Shown: positions 27,720-34,832 of the stretch, one piece after another
Layout: each line of letters opens with the position of its first letter
Position numbering within the stretch: position 1 is the stretch's first letter
The notes under the pieces: generated by a model
What the model was told of the DNA's origin: nothing
The model's database searches: none
What the model saw: the letters and a program-made list of their open reading frames with translations, nothing else
NCBI GenBank assembly: GCA_046295175.1
Contig: JBKBNY010000003.1
Coordinates: 186,001 to 250,000 of the forward strand
Length of the DNA stretch: 64,000 nt
Direction: 5' to 3'
Source: JALOLV01 sp046295175
GTDB taxonomy: Bacteria > Bacteroidota > Bacteroidia > Cytophagales > Spirosomataceae
Made by a program: the position numbers and the translations under genes

Positions 27720-28292
27720 TGCATTTAAGGAAAAGCATATTTAAACGAATGTTGGAAGGGGGAATCATCCCCCCAACGCCCCACATATTGCAGAAATTTG
27801 GGAAATTGTAAATCGAACATTAGCTCTAAATCCTGCTCTAAATAGTTCAACAAATAACGAGCAAATAACGAGCAAATAAGGGAACAGTTGAGCGAAATCA
27901 TTGGTAAACCCATTGATGATAGTACCACCGTTTTTGTGCCTTTTCATACCAACTTTGGCCGACACATTCAGATAGGCAAAAATGTTTTTATCAATCATGG
28001 ATGTACATTTCTTGACCTTGGTGGCATTATGATTGAGGATGAGGTATTACTCGGTCCACAAGTATGTATAGTTACAGAAAATCACCCCGTTGCTCCGAAC
28101 CAACGAAAATCACTAAGTTTGAAATCAGTTACAATCAAACAGAATGTTTGGATTGGAGCAAATGTAACAATTTTACCAGGGGTAACTATTAGTGAGAATG
28201 CGATTGTAGCTGCATGAGCAGTTGTTACAAAAAATGTTTCCACCAATACTATTGTAGGTGGAGTGCCAGCCAAAGAAATTAAAAAGATTTGA
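27719..28292 (+). pseudogene. Broken maltose/sugar O-acetyltransferase
   Basis: A left-handed beta-helix acetyltransferase of the Maa/NodL type with at least three lesions. It starts at ATG 27719 (KSIFKRMLEGGIIPP), loses frame near 27775, and continues as AEIWEIVNRTLALNPALN in another frame. It then loses frame again at a tandem duplication of the 11-mer CAAATAACGAG (27851-27872). The main body (IIGKPIDDSTTVFVPFHTNF through WIGANVTILPGVTI) is intact to an in-frame TGA at 28215-28217, where the family has Gly. The family-like ending AVVTKNVSTNTIVGGVPAKE follows to TGA at 28290-28292. The longest surviving frame would start at TTG 27888. It would have acetylated a sugar using acetyl-CoA. Confidence 0.85.
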
Positions 28293-29146
28293 ACCAATGC
28301 GAAAATGAAATCATTCTCATTTCTTTCTTTTATATTGTTTTTTTTCCTTTACAAGCCAATCAGAAAATATGACAAATGAAGCCTAATTAATAACTAACAA
28401 AATTTCAAAAGAAATCATTCTCGATAAATAAACACCAAGTTGGAAATAAAAATTTGACAGCATCACTTTTGAACAATGGCACTTCTGTAGTTTTCATTGG
28501 CCAATTACACCTGAATATCAATATGTTAGAAATTAATAACATAGAAAAGTATGGTTAATTGTCTAAAAGCACTCATAAATGCTTCTATACCAAACCGAAT
28601 TGAAGCTGCTGAATTGATGCTGTAATGTTTATCCACATTAGTGTTATTTTATAAAGATTTTTACCCTACACAAAAATTGGTAAAATTAATGAGAAAATAT
28701 GTTTTACTACTGCACATGGAAAGAGTGACGTAATGATGAATTTTGAAATATTAATCATTTAACTTGCCTTTAGATTGAGATTATAATCCTTAATCAATTT
28801 AGATTATTAAGTTTTCTAAAGTAGTCGTAAATTAAATACTTCTTTTGGATGTTAATTTATATTTTAGGCATATTTTAATAAACTAAGTGATTTTATCTTT
28901 TAGATGTAATACAAACATTACTGTAGTTGAATCCATCAAAAATTTTATAATGCTCATTTAAAGTATCTGCTTTAATTGGAAATAATTACCCGAGGTCTTG
29001 TAAATAAATACTGAAGATATCTATTAGTACAAGGAGTTCCAATGATTTTGAATTATTTAATACTTTTGGGTACTTCAATTAACGCAATTAAATTCATTTT
29101 AATGTGCATAGACACTGGGACATAAGTTAGACTCATTGTAAATTAA
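28293..29146. other. Long AT-rich stretch without a recognisable gene
   Basis: About 0.85 kb between the acetyltransferase pseudogene and the integrase terminator. No open frame of useful length or family motif was found on either strand. It follows two pseudogenes, so it is probably decayed coding DNA of the element. Short stretches could be remnants, but none can be named. Confidence 0.6.
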
Positions 29147-29173
29147 AAAGCCACTCAAAATTGGAGTGGCTTT
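29147..29173 (-). terminator. Terminator of the integrase gene
   Basis: Perfect 10-bp arms AAAGCCACTC (29147-29156) and GAGTGGCTTT (29164-29173) with a 7-nt loop. On the minus strand the stem ends in a T-run. It lies ~50 nt after the integrase stop codon. Confidence 0.8.
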
Positions 29174-29225
29174 GAATATTTATAAAGGAATTGAACCCTT
29201 GATTATTTAAACAAATTGAAGTTAA

Positions 29226-30476
29226 TTAAGCTATTTTTTTGACTATCTCATCTTTTCTATTGTTTAATTTCTCTCGTAAGGATTTCATATCATTACTAAT
29301 CTTATTTTTTACCACTTTGGCGTAAATCTGAGTTGTTCTAATACTTTTATGCCCGAGCATTTCACTGACTGTTTCAATGGGCACATTATTGGCAAGTGTT
29401 ACGGTTGTTGCAAAAGTATGACGAGCTATATGAGTTGTTAAATTTATTTTGATTCCACATACATCAGCCAGCTCTTTTAAATAGGCATTGTATTTTTGAT
29501 TGCTATTTACGGGTAATAACTTGTTATTAGAAATACAATAAGGATGGTTTTGGTATTTATCAATTATTTCTAATGGTATTGGTAAAAGTAGCACACTTTC
29601 TTTGACTTTGGTCTTTTGTCTATTTCTACAAAGCCATTTCTCGCCATCCATACCCAATTGTACTGATTCTCTATCAAAATTAGCTATCTCACAATAAGCA
29701 AAACCAGTATAGCAACAAAAAATGAAAACGTCCCTTACTTCTGCAAGTCGTTTTACTTTTATGTCTTTTTTATAGATTTTATCTAAATCTTGTTGTGATA
29801 GAACTTCAATATCGGGTTGAATATAAGAACATTTAAAATTGTCAAATGGGCTTTTTGTGAGCCATTCCATACTCACTCCCAACCTGATTATTTTCTTTAA
29901 ATTTTTTATGTATTTCATTGCAGAATTGCTTTGCATAAACTTTTTGGTTAGTAGAAAATGCTCGAAGTTGGTAATAAATGAATACTTCAAGTCTGATAAA
30001 AGTAAATCAGATTGCTTATATTGCAGCTCAATAAATTCTTTGATTCTCTGTTTTGTTGTAATATATTTTTCATAGGTATTTTCTGAAAATTGACCAATTT
30101 CGACTTTTTCTTTAAACTTCATGTTATGATGGTCAATTAATTGAATTAGTGTATTTTTTTCTTCTTCAACTCCCATGTAGGCATTTTTTAACATACCTGG
30201 TAGTATTCTCTCGTGTTTTGAAGCCAATATATTGTAATGTTTTTGTAAATCTCCCTTGACAAGGTTGATGTACGAATTGATTGTTCGAGCTTCTTCGTTT
30301 GAGCCTTTTACGATTCCAGCTTTTGGAATCCACCTTTCGGGTTCAATTTTTCTGCCTAATGAGAATTGAGTTCTACGACCTTCAATTGTCAATCGAACAT
30401 AAATAGGGGCTTTGCCCTCGTGAATTTTGGAAGTGTTTAACCAAAATAAGATTGATAAGTTTTGATTTGCTTTCAT
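29226..30476 (-). CDS. Tyrosine recombinase (integrase), Bacteroidota element type
   Basis: A 416-residue site-specific integrase with an N-terminal arm-binding domain (~1-95), a SAM-like core-binding domain (~110-210) and a catalytic domain (~225-400). Visible active-site residues are His349-Arg352 (HIAR), His376 (GHKS) and the nucleophile Tyr385. At the box I Arg position the sequence is YTGFAYCEI with Ala260, so the usual first Arg is absent. This is also a feature of IntDOT-like integrases. It would integrate and excise the surrounding element. It sits ~260 bp from tRNA-Asp with a repeat array in front, pointing into the element like the RteC, HTH and primase genes at the far end. Confidence 0.93.
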   Translation of the reverse strand: MKANQNLSILFWLNTSKIHEGKAPIYVRLTIEGRRTQFSLGRKIEPERWIPKAGIVKGSNEEARTINSYINLVKGDLQKHYNILASKHERILPGMLKNAYMGVEEEKNTLIQLIDHHNMKFKEKVEIGQFSENTYEKYITTKQRIKEFIELQYKQSDLLLSDLKYSFITNFEHFLLTKKFMQSNSAMKYIKNLKKIIRLGVSMEWLTKSPFDNFKCSYIQPDIEVLSQQDLDKIYKKDIKVKRLAEVRDVFIFCCYTGFAYCEIANFDRESVQLGMDGEKWLCRNRQKTKVKESVLLLPIPLEIIDKYQNHPYCISNNKLLPVNSNQKYNAYLKELADVCGIKINLTTHIARHTFATTVTLANNVPIETVSEMLGHKSIRTTQIYAKVVKNKISNDMKSLREKLNNRKDEIVKKIA

Positions 30477-30483
30477 TGTAGAT

Positions 30484-30631
30484 GTAGTTTTAAGGAGACC
30501 GAATAGGTCAAAAATCGTTTAAAATGATTCATTTTGTTGCGATTTGAATTGGCCGTAACTAATTGATAATCAAATAGATATAGTCAATTCGGTCTCCAAA
30601 ACTACAAATAAAAAAAGGAGACCGAATAGGT
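30484..30631. repeat. Inverted and direct repeat array before the integrase gene
   Basis: AAGGAGACCGAATAGGT occurs twice in direct orientation (30492-30508 and 30615-30631). An inverted version, GTAGTTTTGGAGACCGAATT on the minus strand, lies at 30586-30605. The first direct copy is also preceded by GTAGTTTT (30484-30491). The array lies between the integrase start and the tRNA-Asp terminator. It may be the attachment site, integrase arm sites, or operators for int. The inverted copy includes TAGTTTTG, which also fits a -7 promoter element. Confidence 0.75.
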
Positions 30632-30680
30632 TACCTTTTTCTTGATATGAATTGATATGAAATTGCAGATAATAAATAAA

Positions 30681-30713
30681 AAAACCGCTAAATCATACAG
30701 ATTAAGCGGTTTT
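30681..30713 (-). terminator. Terminator of tRNA-Asp
   Basis: Perfect 9-bp arms AAAACCGCT (30681-30689) and AGCGGTTTT (30705-30713). On the minus strand it follows the tRNA and is followed by a T-rich stretch. Confidence 0.75.
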
Positions 30714-30736
30714 GATATTGCTTTTACTTTAATTTG

Positions 30737-30810
30737 CGGTCCGGACGGGACTCGAACCCGCGACCCCATGCGTGACAGGCATGTATTCTAACCAACTGAA
30801 CTACCGGACC
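30737..30810 (-). tRNA. tRNA-Asp (GTC)
   Basis: A 74-nt cloverleaf read on the minus strand. The acceptor stem is GGTCCGG/CCGGACC with discriminator G, the D stem GTTC/GAAT, the anticodon stem CATGC/GCATG with loop CTGTCAC (anticodon GTC), and the T-loop TTCGAGT. CCA is not encoded. A strong promoter lies at 30871-30901 and a terminator at 30681-30713. An integrase gene lies downstream of its 3' end, a common arrangement for element insertion, but no second copy of the tRNA 3' end was seen in the window. Confidence 0.95.
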
Positions 30811-30862
30811 TTTTACTATTCTCGACGCTTTCGATTTTTATTATCGTTGCTGCGTTGTTGAA

Positions 30863-30893
30863 TTGTGGTGCAAAATTATAATGTTTATCTTTG
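30863..30893 (+). promoter_or_regulatory. Promoter of the DinB-family gene
   Basis: TTG (30863-30865), 20 nt, then TATCTTTG (30886-30893), a full match to the Bacteroidota consensus. It overlaps the tRNA-Asp promoter on the other strand and supports translation starting at ATG 30920. Confidence 0.75.
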
Positions 30894-30901
30894 CGTGTCA
30901 A
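30871..30901 (-). promoter_or_regulatory. Promoter of tRNA-Asp
   Basis: On the minus strand, TTG (30899-30901), 20 nt, then TAATTTTG (30871-30878), a full consensus match ~60 nt before the mature tRNA 5' end. It overlaps the divergent promoter for the DinB gene. Confidence 0.8.
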
Positions 30902-30919
30902 GTATTAAATCAAAAAAAT

Positions 30920-31441
30920 ATGAAAATTTCTCGACCAACCGAAAATGAGTACGATGTCAATTCGTATCAAAACCGTTATATTCAGGCAGTTACGGGCGAT
31001 GACGCCCTAAAAACCATCAAAGAAAATTTATTAATTGTGGATAACTTTTTTAAAAACATACCCCAAGAAAAGCTTCAATATCGCTACGCTGAAGGAAAAT
31101 GGACACCACAAGAGATACTCGGACACATCATAGATACCGAAAGAATTCTGGCTTATCGAGCCATGAGTATTGCTCGTGGTGAGAAACAATCACTACTCGG
31201 TTTTGAAGAAGACGATTACGTAAAAGCTACCAATTTCAACAAAAAAAGCCTGCGTAGCCTTTTGCTGCAATACAAAGCACAACGAAAATCTACTATATTG
31301 CTTCTGAATTCTTTGAGCAAACGCGAACTAAGCAGAATGGGAAGAGCCAATGGCTTACCAATCAATGCTCGCGTACTGGCTTGGTTTATCGCTGGTCACG
31401 AGTTGCACCACATAAACATCATCAAAGAACGGTATTTATAA
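30920..31441 (+). CDS. DinB-family putative metal-dependent protein
   Basis: A 173-residue four-helix-bundle protein of the DinB_2 superfamily. Metal-ligand-type histidines are in QEILGHIIDTERIL and AGHELHHINIIKERY. Family members are often thiol-dependent metalloenzymes or stress proteins, but no function can be assigned. The start at 30920 (MKISRPTENEYD) is chosen because the predicted promoter covers the in-frame ATG upstream and because homologous proteins begin with this kind of sequence. It is divergent from tRNA-Asp. The M20 peptidase gene starts 27 nt after its stop. Confidence 0.85.
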   Translation: MKISRPTENEYDVNSYQNRYIQAVTGDDALKTIKENLLIVDNFFKNIPQEKLQYRYAEGKWTPQEILGHIIDTERILAYRAMSIARGEKQSLLGFEEDDYVKATNFNKKSLRSLLLQYKAQRKSTILLLNSLSKRELSRMGRANGLPINARVLAWFIAGHELHHINIIKERYL

Positions 31442-31467
31442 AACTTATTGCATTTAGAAATTACTCT

Positions 31468-32769
31468 ATGAAAAACATCAACAAACTTACCTATCTGATA
31501 ATCCTAACTTTTTTCATTAATTTTCAGTTTTTTGGGCAAAATCTGACCGATGTTGAGAAAAAAATCATTGCATCGGTCAATCAAAATATGCCCGAAGCCG
31601 AAAAACTCCTCGAAAAAGTATGTAACATCAATAGCGGAACGCTCAATATTGAGGGAGTCAAGGCCGTCGGGAAAATCTTTAATGATGAATTTCAGAAAAT
31701 CGGTTTTCAAACCGACTGGATTTCATTGCCCGATTCTCTCCGTCGTGCTGGTCATTTGGTGGTAAGTCGTAAAGGTAATCAAGGTAAAAAACTTTTCTTG
31801 ATTGGGCATCTCGACACCGTTTTCGAGAAAGATATGCCGTTTACGCCATTTACTCGCCTCAATGACTCCACTGCCACAGCACAAGGGGCCAACGATATGA
31901 AAGGTGGCGATGTTGTCATTTGGGCAGCTCTCAAGGCATTACAAGCACACGGATTGCTCGAAAATACAACTATTACAGCTTATTTTACTGGCGATGAAGA
32001 AAGTGCTGGAAAACCTACGAGTATCAGCCGAGCAGATTTTATCGAAAGTGCAAAAAAACACGATATAGCTTTGGGCTTTGAAACAGCCATCGGGTTGCAT
32101 ATTGCCGCAACCGCTCGACGTGGAGCAAGTGGCTGGAAACTCAAAACCTATGGCAAAGTAGGGCATTCTTCGAGAGTTTTTAGTCCAGAATCTGGTTTTG
32201 GGTCGATTTATGAAGCGGCTCGAATTTTGGATGAATTCAGAGAAATACTAAGTAAAGAACGTTATCTCACATTCAACCCTGGGGTGATTGTAGGTGGCTC
32301 AGATGTTATTTACGATGAAACAAAGGCAAAAGCTGAGGCCTTGGGCAAAACAAATATTATTTCGCCATTGACGATTGTGACTGGCGATTTACGATTCATT
32401 ACCGAACAACAAAAAGAAAATGCCCGTGCCAAAATGCGAGAGATTGTTGCCAAGAATCTACGTGGAACAAAAGCAGAAATTACCTTTTCGGATGGGATTC
32501 CGGCAATGGAACCTTCGGATGGTAATGAGAAATTGGTCGAAGTGTTAAGCAAGGTTAGTGAAGACATTGGAATCGGTAAGGTGAATGCAGGTGACCCCGG
32601 CTCGCGTGGAGCAGGAGATATTTCGTATATTGCCAAGTACGTAGATTGTATTGATGGCTTGGGGGCATCTGGCAACGGAGCTCATGCACCGGGCGAAACA
32701 ATTAATTTGAAAGAATTGCCGTTTCTTATCCAAAGAGCCGCCATTTTGATTTATAGATTAACTCGTTGA
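31468..32769 (+). CDS. Exported M20-family metallopeptidase
   Basis: A 434-residue M20 peptidase (glutamate carboxypeptidase/CPG2-like) with a signal peptide (MKNINKLTYLIILTFFINFQ). The two-zinc site is visible as His114/Asp116 (IGHLDTVF), Asp143 (GANDMKGGD) and Glu177/Glu178 (FTGDEESAG), with a late His in GNGAHAPGE. It probably removes C-terminal residues or hydrolyses small peptides in the periplasm. The start at 31468 is preferred over an upstream one that overlaps the DinB gene because it gives a clean signal peptide. The Nif3 gene begins 3 nt after the stop, so the two are likely co-transcribed. Confidence 0.9.
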   Translation: MKNINKLTYLIILTFFINFQFFGQNLTDVEKKIIASVNQNMPEAEKLLEKVCNINSGTLNIEGVKAVGKIFNDEFQKIGFQTDWISLPDSLRRAGHLVVSRKGNQGKKLFLIGHLDTVFEKDMPFTPFTRLNDSTATAQGANDMKGGDVVIWAALKALQAHGLLENTTITAYFTGDEESAGKPTSISRADFIESAKKHDIALGFETAIGLHIAATARRGASGWKLKTYGKVGHSSRVFSPESGFGSIYEAARILDEFREILSKERYLTFNPGVIVGGSDVIYDETKAKAEALGKTNIISPLTIVTGDLRFITEQQKENARAKMREIVAKNLRGTKAEITFSDGIPAMEPSDGNEKLVEVLSKVSEDIGIGKVNAGDPGSRGAGDISYIAKYVDCIDGLGASGNGAHAPGETINLKELPFLIQRAAILIYRLTR

Positions 32770-32772
32770 AGA

Positions 32773-33867
32773 ATGAAAATTGGAGAAGTAATACAACACC
32801 TCGAAAAACTTGCCCCAACGGCATACCAAGAAAGTTACGATAACGCTGGATTGATTGTAGGGAATCCGAATGATGAAATAAAGGGAATTTTAGTGACCCT
32901 CGACTCTACTGAAGAGGTTATCGAAGAAGCTATCCAAAAAGGCTGTAATCTGGTTATAGCCCATCACCCAATCGTTTTTAAAGGATTAAAGAGATTCACG
33001 GGCAAAAACTATGTTGAGCGTACCATCATCAAGGCAATCAAAAACGATGTTGCGATTTATGCCATACACACAAACCTCGATAATGTTGTCGGTGGTGTTA
33101 ATTTCAAAATCGCCGAAAAACTTGGTTTACAAAACGTCAAAATTCTCGTACCCAAAGGCGATACATTGATGAAACTCGTTGTTTTTGTGCCAGTTGAGCG
33201 TACAGGGCAACTACTCGATGAACTCTACAAAGCAGGTGCTGGGCAGATTGGTAATTATTCAAATTGTAGTTTCAGAGTCGAAGGAATCGGTACTTTCAAG
33301 CCAAATCAAGCGGCAAATCCGTTTATTGGGCAATCGGGTGTGCAAGAAGAAGTCGAAGAAAACCGTATCGAAGTCATTTTTCCTACGTTTATGCAGGGTA
33401 CAATTCTGGCTGCCATGCGTCGTGGACATCCATATGAAGAAATCGCCCACTACGTTTCATCGCTCGATAACAACAATCAAGAAGTTGGTTCGGGAGCGAT
33501 TGGTGAATTAGCCCAAGCGATTGATGAAAAAGCATTTTTGACATACCTTAAAGAAAAAATGTCGGTCAATGTCATTCGTCATACCAAACTTTTGCAGAAA
33601 CCAATCAAACGAATTGCCGTATGTGGCGGAGCGGGTGGATTTTTACTCGGCAATGCAATTTCTCAAAAAGCCGACATCTTCATCACGGCCGATTACAAGT
33701 ACCACGAGTTCTTTGATGCCGATAATCGTATCATTATCGCCGATATTGGGCATTATGAATCCGAACAATTCACAAAAGATTTATTAAAAGATTATATTTC
33801 TAAAAAATTTACTAATTTTGCGGTTCATTTATCAGAAATCATTACAAATCCAATAGAATATTTTTGA
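32773..33867 (+). CDS. Nif3-like dinuclear metal-centre protein
   Basis: A 364-residue Nif3/YbgI family protein, the long form with an inserted PII-like domain (~residues 130-235, LMKLVVFVPVERTGQLLDEL). Metal ligands are in VIAHHPIVFKGL, YAIHTNLDN and ADIGHYESEQF. Family members form toroidal hexamers with two metals per subunit and are annotated as GTP cyclohydrolase 1 type 2, although the cellular role is uncertain. It follows the M20 peptidase gene by 3 nt and precedes a zinc-ribbon coiled-coil gene, its usual Bacteroidota neighbour. Confidence 0.92.
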   Translation: MKIGEVIQHLEKLAPTAYQESYDNAGLIVGNPNDEIKGILVTLDSTEEVIEEAIQKGCNLVIAHHPIVFKGLKRFTGKNYVERTIIKAIKNDVAIYAIHTNLDNVVGGVNFKIAEKLGLQNVKILVPKGDTLMKLVVFVPVERTGQLLDELYKAGAGQIGNYSNCSFRVEGIGTFKPNQAANPFIGQSGVQEEVEENRIEVIFPTFMQGTILAAMRRGHPYEEIAHYVSSLDNNNQEVGSGAIGELAQAIDEKAFLTYLKEKMSVNVIRHTKLLQKPIKRIAVCGGAGGFLLGNAISQKADIFITADYKYHEFFDADNRIIIADIGHYESEQFTKDLLKDYISKKFTNFAVHLSEIITNPIEYF

Positions 33868-33940
33868 GTATGTGAAGGGTTCTTAGAAAAAGTCTTTCTA
33901 TCCACTTATTCACTCATTCACTCATTCGCTCATTCAATAT

Positions 33941-34666
33941 ATGGAACTTACAGTTGCACAAAAATTAGATGCTTTATTAAAGCTACAATCAATTGATTCA
34001 CAATTAGATGAGATAAAAAAACTTCGAGGCGATTTGCCAGAAGAAGTTCGTGACTTAGAAGACGAAATCGTTGGATTTGAAACACGTATCAGCAAATTCA
34101 ATAAAGAAATCGACGCCCTCGAAACCGAGGTAAATGCTTACAAAGCTACTAAAAAAGATTCTGAAAAATTAATTCAGAAATACAAAGACCAGCAGATGAA
34201 TGTTCGTAACAACCGTGAATACGACGCCATCTCTAAAGAGCTTGAATTACAAGAACTTGAAATCCAATTAGCCGAAAAACGTATTCGTGAGGCTGAGTTC
34301 AAAGTTCGTAATAAACAAACTGAAATTGCCGATACCGAAGGAGCAATGAATGCTCGTAAAAAAGACCTTGAGGTTAAGCAAAAAGAGTTGAATGTTTTGG
34401 TTGCCGAAAGTCAAGAAGACGAAAAACAATTGGTTGGACAAAGAGATAAGCAGGCAGGTCATGTTGAAGAACGCCTTTTGAACGCCTACAACCGTATCCG
34501 TGATAATTCTTTGAATGGTTTGGCTGTTGTAATGGTAAAACGTGGTGCTTGCGGTGGATGTTTCAATGTTGTGCCACCACAACGTCAAGCCGACATCAAA
34601 GAGAAAAAGAAAATCATCGTTTGCGAACACTGCGGACGTATCTTAGCCGATGTAGAAGGAAAATAA
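33941..34666 (+). CDS. Coiled-coil protein with C4 zinc ribbon
   Basis: A 241-residue protein. Residues ~10-175 form a long charged coiled coil. The C-terminus is a C4 zinc ribbon with CGGC (GACGGCFNVV) and CEHCGRIL. It resembles the CdsZ-like zinc-ribbon proteins found next to Nif3 genes in many bacteria. The function is poorly known; a role in DNA, RNA or ribosome binding is possible. The gap before it contains three imperfect ACTCATTC octamers (33907-33936). It is followed by a terminator at 34706-34733. Confidence 0.87.
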   Translation: MELTVAQKLDALLKLQSIDSQLDEIKKLRGDLPEEVRDLEDEIVGFETRISKFNKEIDALETEVNAYKATKKDSEKLIQKYKDQQMNVRNNREYDAISKELELQELEIQLAEKRIREAEFKVRNKQTEIADTEGAMNARKKDLEVKQKELNVLVAESQEDEKQLVGQRDKQAGHVEERLLNAYNRIRDNSLNGLAVVMVKRGACGGCFNVVPPQRQADIKEKKKIIVCEHCGRILADVEGK

Positions 34667-34705
34667 TTGTACGGCGAATCACCGTTCACTGAGAATAATA
34701 TAACG

Positions 34706-34733
34706 AAAAGACTGCTTAAAAGCGGTCTTTTTT
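34706..34733 (+). terminator. Terminator after the zinc-ribbon gene
   Basis: Arms AAAAGACTGCT (34706-34716) and AGCGGTCTTTT (34721-34731) with one G-U pair and a 4-nt loop, followed by a T-run on the plus strand. Confidence 0.85.
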
Positions 34734-34832
34734 GTTTTGAAAGAACCACACAGCTATTTATACCGTATATTCGTATAAAATCTTAATTGTAGAACGAGTT
34801 TTCAACTCGTCTTCGAAATAATCCAAAAACTC

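Noticed and set aside
27888..28217. Functional 109-residue acetyltransferase from TTG
   Set aside because: It lacks the family N-terminus and the last coil with its Gly, both of which are still readable in broken form on either side.
30484..30631. Possible small CRISPR array
   Set aside because: Only two direct copies and one inverted copy with unequal spacing and no cas genes; an integrase-related or regulatory repeat fits better.
30737..30760. tRNA-Asp 3' end as proven attachment site
   Set aside because: No second copy of the tRNA 3' end was seen in the window, and the tRNA terminator separates it from the integrase-side repeats.
30863..30919. Longer DinB start at 30863
   Set aside because: The region is the overlapping promoter, with transcription predicted to begin after 30893; the ATG at 30920 fits the family.
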